DNA from: Taudactylus pleione
Taxonomy: Eukaryota; Chordata; Amphibia; Anura; Myobatrachidae
Assembly: GCA_031769625.1 (NCBI GenBank)
Contig: JAUIMM010000015.1
Span: forward strand, 26,938,501 to 27,002,500
Direction of reading: 5' to 3'
DNA length: 64,000 bases
Numbering within the stretch: position 1 is the stretch's first letter; each line of letters starts with the position of its first letter. The notes under the pieces were generated by a model that ran no database searches, was not told where the DNA came from, and was given only the letters and a program-made list of their open reading frames with translations. Below are positions 15,803-27,548 of this stretch, piece after piece. A program made the position numbers and the translations under genes.

Positions 15803-18006
15803 ACCGATCAACTATAACATTAAAACTAGCTGCCTAATATTGTGTAGGTCCCCCTAATTCCACCAAAACAGCTCTGACCCCTAAGAGGCATGGAATCCAC
15901 AAGACCTCTGAACAGGGCCGGCAACAGAAATCTCAGGGTCCGGTACACTGATGTCTCTGGGCACCTTACCTTCTCACCACCACCCCCGATCCCGCACATC
16001 CTTTCTGCATGAGAATGTTAATTGAAATACAGCGGCCTTTAAATAAAGTAAAAATACACTATGACTTACCACACGGCCTCTCTGTCACTGATGAAGCAGG
16101 CTGTACTTCTTGTCCTCCGTCTCTTGCAAGGTCTTCTTGATGACAGTGCTATGGATGCCTCAGGGGTAGGTGGGATGGTGTCTGCAGCCAGTCATCCTCA
16201 GTACGCATCACCTTCCTCAATTTCAGCCTCTCATCACCATCCTCAGCCCAGAAGCCCCCATCACCTTCCTCCGTCCCCAGCCCCCATCCCCTTCTGTCCC
16301 AGCCCCATAACCTTCCTCTGCCCCTTCACCTTTCTCCTTCTCTAGCCTCATCACCTTTCTCTGCCCCCAGCCCCTAACACCTTCCTCTGCCCCATAATTT
16401 TCCTCTGTCCCCTTCACCTTCCTCCATCCCTGTCACCTTCCTCTGCCCCCAGCCAGTGTCACCTTTTACCCCCAGCCCACATCACCTTTCTCTGCCCCTT
16501 CATCTTCCCCCTATCCCCAGCCCCCATCACCTTCCTCTGCCCCAGCCCATGTCACCTTCTGCCCCCAGCCCCCATCACCTTCCTCTGCCCCTTCATCTTC
16601 CTCAATCCCCAGCCCCATCACCTTCCTCTGTCCCTAGCCCCCATCACCTTCCAGCACATCCCACAGATGCTCGATCTGATTGAGATCTGGGGAATTTGGA
16701 GGCCAAGTCAACAACTTGAACTCTTTGTTATGTTCCTCAAACCATTCCTGAACAATTTCTGCAGTGTGGCAGAGCGCACTATACTGCTGGAAGAGGCAAC
16801 TGCCATCAAGGCATACCCTTGCAATGAAAGGGTGTACTTGCTGTGCAACAATGTATAGGTAGGTGGTATGTGTCAAAGTTTCATCCACATAAATGCCTGG
16901 ACCCATGGTTTCCCAGCAGAACATTGCCCAGAGCATCACTTTGCTTCCGCCTGCTTGCCTTTTTCCCATGGTGCATCCTGATGCCATCTCTTCCCCAGGT
17001 AAATGACGCACACGCACCCGGCCATTCTCATGATGTAAAAGAAAACATGGATTAGCAGACCAGGCCACCATCTTCCATTGCTCCATGGTCCAGTTCTGAC
17101 ACTCATGTGCCCATTGTAGGTTCAGCGGTGGACAGGGGTCAGCATGGGCACTCTGACCGGTCAGCGGCTGTGCATCCCCAAACGAAGCAAGCTGCGTTTC
17201 ACTGTGACAGCTTTCTGTCATATTCAGCATTAACTTTTTCAGCAATTTATGCTACAGTAGCTCTTTTGTTGGTTCATTGAGCCTTTGGAACCCAATGACT
17301 ATGTTGTCGGTTGTCCACCCTTGGAATACTTTTGGTAACTACTAACCACTGCATACAGGGAACACCCCACAATACCTGAAGTTTTTTGATCCCGTCATCT
17401 AGCCAACACAATTTGGCTTTTTTTAAAGTTGCCCAAATCCTTACGCTTGCCCATTTTTCTTTTCTTTTTAAATATCAACTTCAAGAAATAAAGACCCCCA
17501 TACATTTGCAATGAATTGGGGCAATTTGGCGCCGATTGTCCCAATAAATAGCCAATGTATGTGCTTCCCCAATTGACGATTGTGATGAAAAACTGATCGC
17601 AATCGCCAAATCAGGGTGTCCAACATGTTGGATTTCACAGACCAATTGGGGCTTTAGATTTGTAGTGTATGGTAGCGATCAGCCGATTTGCCGACTAGTG
17701 ACTTGTTACTAGTGAAAATGATGGGCCTTTCAAGATTGGCAGATCTGTCTCTCCTGAAAATGTTCTGCAAATTACTGAAAATATCTGTAATGTAAGGGAA
17801 CAGATTGGTGGATTGGGAAATCTTTAGATTGGGGAAAAGAAATCACAGGATCTATGAATTGTTCTTTTATGATTGCTGATGTGTGGGCACTTTTAGTGTT
17901 CACTTGCTGCCTAATATATCCAAATCCTTGTCAGGTGCCATTGGAATGAGATAGTCAATGTTTTTCACTTCACCTGTCAGTGCTTTTAATGTTATGGCTG
18001 ATCGGT
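15803..18006 (-). mobile_element. Tc1/mariner-type transposon relic, interrupted
   Basis: Terminal inverted repeats ACCGATCAACTATAACATT at the left and AATGTTATGGCTGATCGGT at the right. A minus-strand transposase remnant lies inside. About 15913-16650 is a foreign C/T-rich segment starting CAGGGCCGGC (hAT-like end); it contains decayed CCCCATCACCTTCCTCTGCC repeats, and its far end is not clear. About 17480-17880 also looks like a separate insertion. Confidence 0.8.
16651..17230 (-). pseudogene. inactivated Tc1-like transposase fragment
   Basis: The minus strand reads open for about 190 codons with the Tc1 transposase order: NWTMEQWKMVAWS, FLLHHENGRVRVR, GPGIYVDETLTHTTYLYIVA, VHPFIARVCLDGSCLFQQYS and WPPNSPDLNQIEHLWDVLE. 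Of the DDE residues, the first Asp region reads WSAN instead of WSDE and the second reads FQQYSALCH instead of FQQDNAPCH, so two catalytic aspartates are lost. The N-terminal DNA-binding half is missing. Confidence 0.88.
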
Positions 18007-18171
18007 ATGTATGTGTATATAAAATATACATACATACACATATATACATACACACACAAACCTCTGATGTAGCAGTACACGGCCAATTTGGGGCACGTAG
18101 GTGTTGCTTTCACAATCTTCTTGAAATGCTTTTTCAAAAGTAGGCAAGTATGCTGCATAGGCCTATTGCTG

Positions 18172-19365
18172 ACCATCTCAAAAATATTTCTAGGATTAGA
18201 CCCTTTCTCACCTTGGATGCTACTAAACCCTCATCCACTCTGGTCGTCTCCAGATTGGCATACTGTAACCACCTCCTATCTGGCCTCCCTGACTCCCACA
18301 TCTCTCCACTCCAATCTCTCCTCAATATTGCTGCTCGGCTCATCTTCCTCTCCAAAACGTTCTACATCTGCCTCCCCTCTCCTTCAAGCCTTACACTGGC
18401 TCCCCTTCCCCTTCAGAACCCAATTCAAGGTTCTTACACTCGCCTACAAAGCCCTCACCCAATCGTCTTCCATTTACATCTCTGACCTCACCTCCCTTCA
18501 CACTCACGCCCGCCCACTTCGCTCAACAAATGCATGCCGCCTCTCCTGCCAACTGATTACTTCTTCCCACTCCCGCCTCCAAGATTTTGCCTGTGCTGCT
18601 CCCTACCTTTGGAACTCTCTCCCAGTCCCTATCAGACTCTCCACTTCTCTACAAATCTTAAAACGAGCTCTTCATCAAGGCCTTTCATCTCTCACCCTAA
18701 CCCAGTGGTTCCCAAACAGTGCGCCGTGGTACCCTGGGGTGCCTCGGGACACTTGCCGGGGTGCCTCAGGTTGGTGGTCCAGCACCAAATCAAATTATTT
18801 ATGGTCAATGTAAAGTAAATATGTGGACAAACAGAAGCGCAAACCTGTCCAGCCACACATAACTGAACCTAAGGATGGCAGGTAGCACAATATACTTAAC
18901 TTTACTACTTTGCTACATTTTTTCAGAATTTCTCAATTACAAACTTGTGGGTTAGGGGTGTCGTGAAAACAATTCTGATACTCTAGGGCGCCATGGTTCT
19001 AAAAAGTTTGGGAACCACTGCCCTAACCCACTACTACATGCTCTTTCCTCCCGGACTACCCTATCTGTGTCACGCCTGTTTGTCTGCCCCTCCCCTTTAG
19101 ATTGTAAGCTCTCACGAGCAGGGCCCTCTACCCTCTTGTGCTTCTCCTTATACTTTCTTCTACTCCTTACTCCCCACAAAGGTACCTAACACTTGATTGC
19201 TGACTCTCTGCTGCTTAATTTGAGTGTTATAATTGCTAATGCAGCATATCCCTGTCCTGTATTGTACTGCAGGCCACTGGTTTCTTGTTCAGTTATGTTT
19301 ATGTACTTTGTAAGGTGCTGCGGACTTGTGGTACCATACAAATAAAGGATAATAACAATAGTAAT
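18172..19365 (+). mobile_element. L2-like LINE, 3' end, with a nested hAT MITE
   Basis: Plus-strand translation in shifting frames gives the C-terminus of an L2-clade reverse transcriptase polyprotein (SPLLQALHWLPFPFRTQFKV, LTLAYKAL, ARPLRSTNACR, AAPYLWNSLPVPIRLSTSL). The tail (AAGGTGCTGCGGACTTGTGG...CATACAAATAAAGGAT) follows. A 318-bp hAT MITE at 18703-19020 (CAGTGGTTCCCAAAC/GTTTGGGAACCACTG) has a perfect 8-bp target duplication CCCTAACC (18695-18702 and 19021-19028). Confidence 0.88.
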
Positions 19366-21233
19366 AATGATCACATCTCCCTATCCACCACATATGAACC
19401 ACAACTCGTACACAACACTGCCGCACCAACTTCCTACAGTATAAGCAATGTTTAATTGCAGCAGACAGATTACATCAATACTGTCTTCTCTAGTCATCAC
19501 CACAGAAACCCACACACTAATCCTAAAGAGAGCAGAAAGCTCATCAAGTTATCTCCTTTTTTTGGTCAGATCAGCAGCCTCAACACAGACTCTTGTGTGC
19601 ACCACACTAACTGGCCGAGTCATTGTGTGTCATGCAGGCGACTCTATGCCTAATACTTTATGCAAACATAAACAATAGTTGTATTAATTCTCTATATTGT
19701 TATATAGAAGAGATCTTCACAATACTTCTATGGAAAGCGGCTGCCATGAATTGCAATGAGAACAATACAGTAATCTCTCACAATTTGCATTGCAAACTAC
19801 TTCCTCAGTCATAAACTATGTAAACGACCATGACCAGCTCGAGGCTTGTTCGAGTGGAGCGTTCGCACGGGGGTGCCACCCCATAGACTCATTGCAACCG
19901 CAACTAGTTGCTGACGCTCTGATCATGGGGACGTTTTAAGCAGCTGCACCTGCAGCCTTCATAAGAAGCCCACCCCCGTCACCATCAGATCCGTGAGTGG
20001 GTAGCTCAGCACTGCAGGAAGTAGTCCTGTGTCTTCAACTCATATATGAGGTAAGTATATGTCCTCTGAGGGGCCAATGTGTGTTATTTTCTGTGGGAAG
20101 CCAATCTGATTTTATTTTCTGTGGGGGATCAATGTGTGTTTTATTTTTTCTTTTCCTGTGGGGCGCCAATGTATGTGTGTGGCTGTGTGCGTGTTTTTTT
20201 TCCTGTGGGGAGGGGCAATGTGTGCGTCATTTTTTTTCCTATCTGGACATATTTTCTTAGTTTGATGGTATTATGTACATACTTGGATTGAAGGGGTGAA
20301 TGGGGTGTTTAAAAAATTCTTACACAAGGTGCGAGTAGAGGAAGTTTAAAATATTCCACTGTAAAAAATATAAATTTAACATTCTAATTCACTATGCAGA
20401 AAGGAAACAAAATAAAACTAATTGTGCCTCATATTTATCCCCTCATCAGCTATCAAAGAACACACATTCCCGGAAATTCTTCTGGATCCCGGAAGAGCAG
20501 GCCAACTTCCCGCATGTAGCCCACTTCTTTAGTAACATTGGTCGGGTGTGGTGCTTTGAATAATGTTATTTTGGCCCCAAGGCACAATGCAACAATACAT
20601 GTTGATCCGAATTACACCATCACACCCTCTGCTCTTGTCCTCCAACCTTCCCCTCCAGGGTCTCCTAGGGATGAGGTCAAAATTATCCGTAAATATGCAT
20701 GTAATTAATAGTTGCTGGTGCATGGGAGAGTTGCGACCAAATTGGAGGTGCAATGGTATCTTCATGGCACTGTACAATAACACAGAGCTACAGTGGTGCA
20801 GTTTGCGGTGAATCGTGTCATTGTCGCTCCGTCCCTACTTTACAATGCCTTTAATCATGGGCAGGTGGTCTCTGAGAGACTTGCCCACTCTCCAGGGTGC
20901 AGGGTGCCTGGGAGAGCCACACGATATTTATGAGTCTCCCGGATATTTCGGGAGAGTAGGTAAGTTTGATTTCATTATTTTGCTCAGTTATACAAATGTA
21001 CCTGTTATGATGTTTGTGTTTTATGTTTGTTACATTACTACTACTGTAGGGATGGGGGTCTTTAATAAATCATGCTGGCTGTATTTGCCTGCTGCATTCA
21101 TGTTTTTTAGCGATAGAGGTGTGTGTGTCTGTCTGTTTGTGTCTGTATCAGAGTGTGTGTGTACCCCATCATAGGCTGAGTGGTATATTTTACTGTAGTG
21201 GGCCTAAATCCTGTGTAAGCTGTTTATATATAT
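19366..21233. other. intergenic stretch, mostly unassigned
   Basis: About 20050-20230 has imperfect repeats of CTGTGGGG(N)GCCAATGTGTG. About 20868-20970 matches the inverted ACTCTCC...CCCGGATATTTCGGGAGAGTAGG MITE family also seen at 35621 and 49178. Nothing else recognised. Confidence 0.5.
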
Positions 21234-21806
21234 TGTGACACAGTCAGGATAGTCGTCCCCCTCCTGGGGTAGATGGACTCCCTCTTTACACACACCACAG
21301 CTGTAAAAACAGGATACAAGTCAGGGGTTCTCGTACAAACTGGTTGGCGCCAGGCTTTATTGCGCCAAATGAATATAAACATAAACAAAACATAAACATA
21401 AGTCCTAGCCCGGCTGGGCACTAGCTACACAGCAGATTCCCTCTCTATAATAATGGTAGGGCCTATTGCCCTCACCATCATCAAAACATGTGCACAGTAC
21501 TTACAAGGAAAGTAACCAAGTGTCTCTGAACAGGCTAGTCTGCCTGCTCTCCCAGGTGTGAGACACTCAGCCACAAACAAAGCCAGCTTATATTAGCCAT
21601 CACCAGCTGCAAACCCTAATGAGCCTGTTACCAGGCTGAAAGTTCCAAAACCTGGAGTGGCCTGTGGATAGAGCCCTCCCTCACCTCACATCCACACCCC
21701 CAGGACCCAAAACTGGCTTTTCTCTAAAGCCGACATTTCTAGTCTGTTTTTCCCAAACAGACTTCTCCAGGGGGCTTCAGAACACATATGACAGGAACCT
21801 AGGACA
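21234..21806 (-). mobile_element. solo LTR of an LTR retroelement (minus orientation)
   Basis: On the minus strand it begins TGTCCTAGG and ends CTGACTGTGTCACA (TG...CA), and is flanked by a perfect 5-bp duplication TATAT (21229-21233 and 21807-21811). A minus-strand AATAAA lies in GGCGCAATAAAGCCTGGCG around 21350-21370, fitting the R region of an LTR. No internal retroviral genes are nearby, so this is a solo LTR; the superfamily is not determined. Confidence 0.75.
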
Positions 21807-22009
21807 TATATGAAACATCCCCGTTTTCTGGGAGCGCCGCCCCCCCCCATAACCTCTAAACGGCCATCAAGCTGCGGTTTAGGGGGCACTGCGTGCATTC
21901 TCACAGGACTTGTTCTGCACATGCGCAGTCCCCCCGCCATCGGATTTGCGTACATCTCTGGGGAGACAGGACCCCTCTGGTCTTATGCCACTCTCCATCA
22001 TAGCTGACT

Positions 22010-22192
22010 TGGAGGAGATGTAGCAAGGCTTCTATAGTTTGGCGAAGTGGACAGGTGCAGACGTTGCACAAAACAACCAATCAGCTACTACCTATCATTT
22101 TATACAATGTACTTGATAATGCTATTTAAAAGCTAATTAGTTGTTATGGGAAATCTCCACTTTTTAGAAGACTTGATACATCTCCCCCTAAG
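22010..22192. mobile_element. Harbinger-type MITE
   Basis: Imperfect inverted ends GGAGGAGATGTAGCAAGG and CTTGATACATCTCCCCCT, with the AACAACCAATCAGCTAC motif inside, typical of the short TATCA-ended frog MITEs repeated across this window. Confidence 0.6.
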
Positions 22193-23142
22193 AAGACACT
22201 GCAGGCGGAAACAAGGGTGCTATTCATCCCCATTTTATCTGTATTTATAGCTTCTTCCACCTCTGACTGTGCCACCAGTGCAGGAACACACCCTAGGGAA
22301 GGGAAGGAGCACGAGCTCAGCCTACAATGTTTTCCAACAGACTTCATAAATGTTGGCTGAACTCTCCTGTAGATCTGTTATGTCAACATGAACCATTTTC
22401 TTTTATGACTGGCTTTTGTTTTTGCTGATTGTACTCTTTGTTTATGTTTGGTCAGATTTTGTTTTATGTTAAAATGTGCCCTCAACTTCAAATAAGACAT
22501 TGTATACATTTGTGCTGTCTGTATAATTTCAATGCTTCAATTAATAGTTGTTTTATTTCAATATTACACTAATTAATTTTAATACATAAGAAATCAGTAC
22601 CACAATTCTTAGACACTCTACATACACTCAATCTTCATGTTTCCAGAATAAATATTTTTTTTTAAAATAAAACACATTAGAATAATCTTTAGGTATTCTA
22701 AACTAGTCTCTGACAGTGCAGTATTATATAGAAAGCATATATCATATCCAGAAATCAGACATATTTAAGTATAGTATTAAGGGGTCTATGTATCAAGTAG
22801 TAAATAGAGTGAAGAAGTGAATCAGTGGAGAAGTTGCCCATAGCATAGCTTTCCATTCCTTTGTGAATCACACTCGCCATACAAAAGTATGGTGATGCGA
22901 TGCAGGCATGGAGAGAGGGTGCCGCTGGGGAAGTAATACACTTCTCCATGGTAACTTGCTCCATGAATAGCACAAAGCAGAGAAGAGCCCTGATTTTAGC
23001 TAAACAGGACTCTTCTCTGTTTCATGAATAAATTGCTTAGTCGGCCAATGTACACCGCAGTACCCATCATTTCTTTGGGAATGCAATAGTCTTATTGGTA
23101 GCAATTTTGTCACTGTTCAACCATATATAACCAAGATACAAA
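22193..23142. other. intergenic stretch with a decayed MITE
   Basis: About 22780-23045 begins GGGGTCTATGTATCAAG and has GAGAAGTTGCCCATAGC; it resembles a decayed Harbinger-like MITE. The rest is AT-rich and unassigned. Confidence 0.45.
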
Positions 23143-23870
23143 TGTCACAGCATGCCGGACACCGGCACTCACTTACCGGGTCTGGCAGCGCTAGTCTCAG
23201 GCTGGACAGTGGGCAGGGAGTCCCCAGCACCCGTCGATGTAATCCTCGGATTCCTCCCTGCGTCTGCTTACAGTGAACTGGTGGACGTGGCCCCCCTAGG
23301 GACGGGCGTGCCGACCTATATAAAGATTTAAAGGGGTAGGTGCGCCTAACGTTACGTCACGTTCGGTGCAAGGGATTGAACTCCTCCCTGTACAAGAGAG
23401 TCTCTGAGCACTAGACAGTGCCAGAGTATAGGCTCACACATACTCCAGCATTTCTATCTACTAATGATTGTCTACTGCTCGTTCCTGACCGTGGTTTGTA
23501 CCTGACCTGATTCTGTCTCCTCCCTGGTACTGCACTTAGCGATTCCGGACTGACCATGGCTATTCTCAGCGACCTGTTTTCGTCTGATCCCTGTTACCAT
23601 ATCGTCTGTTTGATTCTGACCCAGCTTGTGGACAATACTTTGTATGCCTTCAAACATACTTCCTACCACACTCCAGTATGCACCAGCACCTGTATTAGGG
23701 AACCAAGCCAGAGAGCCGCGACCTGCGTGTTGGACGCAGCTAAGTACAAACCTCCTTGCGGGGGTCCGTGGTGAATACCGCCAGCACTTTAGACTCCGCG
23801 CCTCTGTACTGGGCCTAGTAAGTCCTTAAGTACAGGCAAGCATTCATTATCAACCCGTGAGTTTGTGACA
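23143..23870. mobile_element. possible solo LTR or LTR-like element
   Basis: Begins TGTCACAGCATGCC and ends GAGTTTGTGACA, giving perfect 7-bp inverted ends of the TG...CA type and a 728-bp length plausible for an LTR. I could not find a matching target duplication or a clear polyadenylation signal, so the identification is tentative. Confidence 0.4.
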
Positions 23871-24329
23871 ATCTATTTCTGTAAATGATACAATTTCTTT
23901 ATCGCAGCTTAATGTTTTAATAAAAATTCCAAAGGCATAAATACATATAGTAAATGTACACTATACTTGCCTGCTCTCCCGCAACGGCTGAGAGACTCCC
24001 AAAAATCGTGTGGTGCTCCCGACCGGCCAAAAAGTGGGCAAGTCTCCAGGAGCCGGCCATGACCTACCCCCAGCCACCTACTTACTGGTAGAAGTGGGCG
24101 GTCTGGGCAGCAGAAGATGCAATTTAGCCACGCCCATGCCGTACAGTGCCGGTAATTTCTTTACTGTATAGCATAGCGGGGGGCATGGCCATGATGAGGC
24201 GAACGCTCCACCATGCCCCCACACTACCTCCTATGATGCGCCACACGCCCCCGCTATGTCGAACTGGCAGTAGACAACTATAATGTACACCCAGACTTTT
24301 TTTAAACCCCTGGAAAAACAACATATTAA
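23871..24329. other. intergenic, contains an ACTTGCC-type MITE
   Basis: About 23965-24105 carries inverted CCTGCTCTCCCGCAACGG and GTGGGCAAGTCTCCAGGAG-type motifs of the common ACTTGCCGAC MITE family. The remainder (24106-24300) is GC-rich and unassigned. Confidence 0.45.
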
Positions 24330-24480
24330 GGGGCAGGTGTACTCAGCTCTGGAAGTGATACATTGGAGAGTGATAAACTACCAACCAATCCACTACTAAC
24401 TGTCATTTTTCAAACACAGCCAGTAACATGAACGTTAGGAGCTGAGTGGCTGGTAGTTTATCACTTTCCAATTTACTGTT
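24330..24480. mobile_element. Harbinger-type MITE
   Basis: Arms GGAGAGTGATAAACTACCA and TGGTAGTTTATCACTTTCC are inverted around a short centre, with ACCAATCCACTACTAAC and GTTAGGAGCTGAGTGGC inside. It is a small non-autonomous element related to the one at 35995-36148. Confidence 0.6.
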
Positions 24481-24919
24481 ATTATTTTATCATGTGGGAA
24501 AAAAACACAGTTACTTTAGGTTTTACATAACATATGAAGACAGTTTTAGTAAGAATAATTTTGTAACTTGAACTTCACCCTGCGAATAATCTGCTTGTAT
24601 CATATGCTCTGCCGTGCCATGCTGTCATTGAAATAAAGCTGTTTATCTTCAAGGATGCCCAACTTCATATACATGATTTTCTTACAATGAATAATTTAGC
24701 TCTATTAAATTTTAAATACACTCTATCAAATATTTCACAGTGTATACACAGTAGGAACAGGTGTGTCATGATAATGGTCCGTTAGCTAAAGTCTAGTAAC
24801 CGCTAGCGCTAACAGCAAATTAAGTCAAAGGCAACTCAAATGCCCCGAATATTTATTAGTATCATGTACATTTAAATGTAAGCCAGGGTACCACACACAA
24901 GGTCGGCACACAAGCAGGT
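24481..24919. other. AT-rich intergenic stretch, nothing recognised
   Basis: No coding or transposon signal identified. The last 60 bases carry single words similar to the minisatellite unit. Confidence 0.5.
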
Positions 24920-27156
24920 AGTAAGCCAGGTCAGCACATAGCTGGGTATATAAAGTAGTAAGCCAGGTCAGCACATAGCTGGGTATATAAAGTAGTAAGC
25001 CAGGTCAGCACAGAGCTGGGTATATAAAGTAGTAAGCCAGGTCAGCACATAGCTGGGTATATAAAGTAGTAAGCCAGGTCAGCACAGAGCTGGGTATATA
25101 AAGTAGTAAGCCAGGTCAGCACATAGCTGGGTATATAAAGTAGTAAGCCAGGTCAGCACAGAGCTGGGTATATAAAGTAGTAAGCCAGGTCAGCACAGAG
25201 CTGGGTATATAAAGTAGTAAGCCAGGTCAGCACAGAGCTGGGTATATAAAGTAGTAAGCCAGGTCAGCACAGAGCTGGGTATATAAAGTAGTAAGCCAGG
25301 TCAGCACATAGCTGGGTATATAAAGTAGTAAGCCAGGTCAGCACATAGCTGGGTATATAAAGTAGTAAGCCAGGTCAGCACAGAGCTGGGTATATAAAGT
25401 AGTAAGCCAGGTCAGCACAGAGCTGGGTATATAAAGTAGTAAGCCAGGTCAGCACAGAGCTGGGTATATAAAGTAGTAAGCCAGGTCAGCACAGAGCTGG
25501 GTATATAAAGTAGTAAGCCAGGTCAGCACAGAGCTGGGTATATAAAGTAGTAAGCCAGGTCAGCACAGAGCTGGGTATATAAAGTAGTAAGCCAGGTCAG
25601 CACAGAGCTGGGTATATAAAGTAGTAAGCCAGGTCAGCACAGAGCTGGGTATATAAAGTAGTAAGCCAGGTCAGCACAGAGCTGGGTATATAAAGTAGTA
25701 AGCCAGGTCAGCACAGAGCTGGGTATATAAAGTAGTAAGCCAGGTCAGCACAGAGCTGGGTATATAAAGTAGTAAGCCAGGTCAGCACAGAGCTGGGTAT
25801 ATAAAGTAGTAAGCCAGGTCAGCACAGAGCTGGGTATATAAAGTAGTAAGCCAGGTCAGCACAGAGCTGGGTATATAAAGTAGTAAGCCAGGTCAGCACA
25901 TAGCTGGGTATATAAAGTAGTAAGCCAGGTCAGCACAGAGCTGGGTATATAAAGTAGTAAGCCAGGTCAGCACAGAGCTGGGTATATAAAGTAGTAAGCC
26001 AGGTCAGCACAGAGCTGGGTATATAAAGTAGTAAGCCAGGTCAGCACAGAGCTGGGTATATAAAGTAGTAAGCCAGGTCAGCACAGAGCTGGGTATATAA
26101 AGTAGTAAGCCAGGTCAGCACAGAGCTGGGTATATAAAGTAGTAAGCCAGGTCAGCACAGAGCTGGGTATATAAAGTAGTAAGCCAGGTCAGCACAGAGC
26201 TGGGTATATAAAGTAGTAAGCCAGGTCAGCACAGAGCTGGGTATATAAAGTAGTAAGCCAGGTCAGCAGATAGCTGGGTATATAAAGTAGTAAGCCAGGT
26301 CAGCACAGAGCTGGGTATATAAAGTAGTAAGCCAGGTCAGCACATAGCTGGGTATATAAAGTAGTAAGCCAGGTCAGCACAGAGCTGGGTATATAAAGTA
26401 GTAAGCCAGGTCAGCACAGAGCTGGGTATATAAAGTAGTAAGCCAGGTCAGCACAGAGCTGGGTATATAAAGTAGTAAGCCAGGTCAGCACAGAGCTGGG
26501 TATATAAAGTAGTAAGCCAGGTCAGCACAGAGCTGGGTATATAAAGTAGTAAGCCAGGTCAGCACATAGCTGGGTATATAAAGTAGTAAGCCAGGTCAGC
26601 ACAGAGCTGGGTATATAAAGTAGTAAGCCAGGTCAGCACATAGCTGGGTATATAAAGTAGTAAGCCAGGTCAGCACATAGCTGGGTATATAAAGTAGTAA
26701 GCCAGGTCAGCACAGAGCTGGGTATATAAAGTAGTAAGCCAGGTCAGCACAGAGCTGGGTATATAAAGTAGTAAGCCAGGTCAGCACAGAGCTGGGTATA
26801 TAAAGTAGTAAGCCAGGTCAGCACAGAGCTGGGTATATAAAGTAGTAAGCCAGGTCAGCACAGAGCTGGGTATATAAAGTAGTAAGCCAGGTCAGCACAG
26901 AGCTGGGTATATAAAGTAGTAAGCCAGGTCAGCACAGAGCTGGGTATATAAAGTAGTAAGCCAGGTCAGCACAGAGCTGGGTATATAAAGTAGTAAGCCA
27001 GGTCAGCACAGAGCTGGGTATATAAAGTAGTAAGCCAGGTCAGCACAGAGCTGGGTATATAAAGTAGTAAGCCAGGTCAGCACAGAGCTGGGTATATAAA
27101 GTAGTAAGCCAGGTCAGCACATAGCTGGGTATATAAAGTAGTAAGCCAGGTCAATA
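24920..27156. repeat. minisatellite, sixty 37-bp units each containing TATATAAA
   Basis: The unit is AGTAAGCCAGGTCAGCACA followed by (G/T)AGCTGGGTATATAAAGT. The first AGTAAGCC is at 24920 and the last at 27140: 2220 bp, exactly 60 x 37, so the units I checked show no length change. The main variant is CACAGAGC versus CACATAGC, interspersed; one unit near 26267 reads CAGATAGC. The flanks carry related words (GGTCGGCACACAAGCAGGTAG on the left, CCAGCAGGTAGTTGACAATCC on the right), so the array grew inside a pre-existing sequence. Confidence 0.97.
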
Positions 27157-27239
27157 CCAGCAGGTAGTTGACAATCCAAGAGTAATAGGTTCAAGTAGCA
27201 GTAGCTGAGCAAACAAAGTAATCAAAGGCTTTAATCAGA

Positions 27240-27548
27240 GTTTGCTTGTATTTACTCCCCTTAGAATGTAAGCTCTCATGAGCAGGGACCTCGTCCCTCA
27301 TGTGCTTCTCTTTACATTTTCTTCTACTCTACTCCCCATTAGGGCACCTATCACGGGACTGCCAACTCCCGGCAGCTTATTGTGAGTGCTTTAATCACTA
27401 TTTCAGCAATGTATATAAGTCGTGTCCTTGTCCTGCACTGTAATGTACTGTAAGTTACTTGTTTCTTGTTCACCTATTAGTTCTATGTACTATGTAAGGC
27501 GCTGCGGAACACTTGTGGCGCCATATAAATAAAGTATTATAATAATAA
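27240..27548 (+). mobile_element. L2-like LINE 3' tail fragment
   Basis: CCCCTTAGAATGTAAGCTCTCATGAGC through GCGCTGCGGAACACTTGTGGCGCC and ATATAAATAAAGTATTATAATAATAATA is nearly the same as the tail of the L2 copy at 33450-34350. Only the 3' UTR-like part is present. Confidence 0.85.

Noticed and set aside
16634..17245. 203-codon minus-strand open frame as an active transposase
   Set aside because: Two of the three catalytic acidic residues are lost and the DNA-binding half is missing, so it is listed as a pseudogene.
18088..18813. 241-codon open frame as a host gene
   Set aside because: It is the C-terminal reverse-transcriptase region of an L2-like LINE read in an overlapping frame, and it runs into a hAT insertion.
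23143..23870. Confident call of a second solo LTR
   Set aside because: Ends TGTCACA/TGTGACA fit, but no matching flanking duplication was found, so it was kept only at low confidence.
24920..27156. Regular repeats suggesting a CRISPR array
   Set aside because: The units are directly adjacent with no variable spacers, and the DNA is vertebrate. It is a minisatellite.
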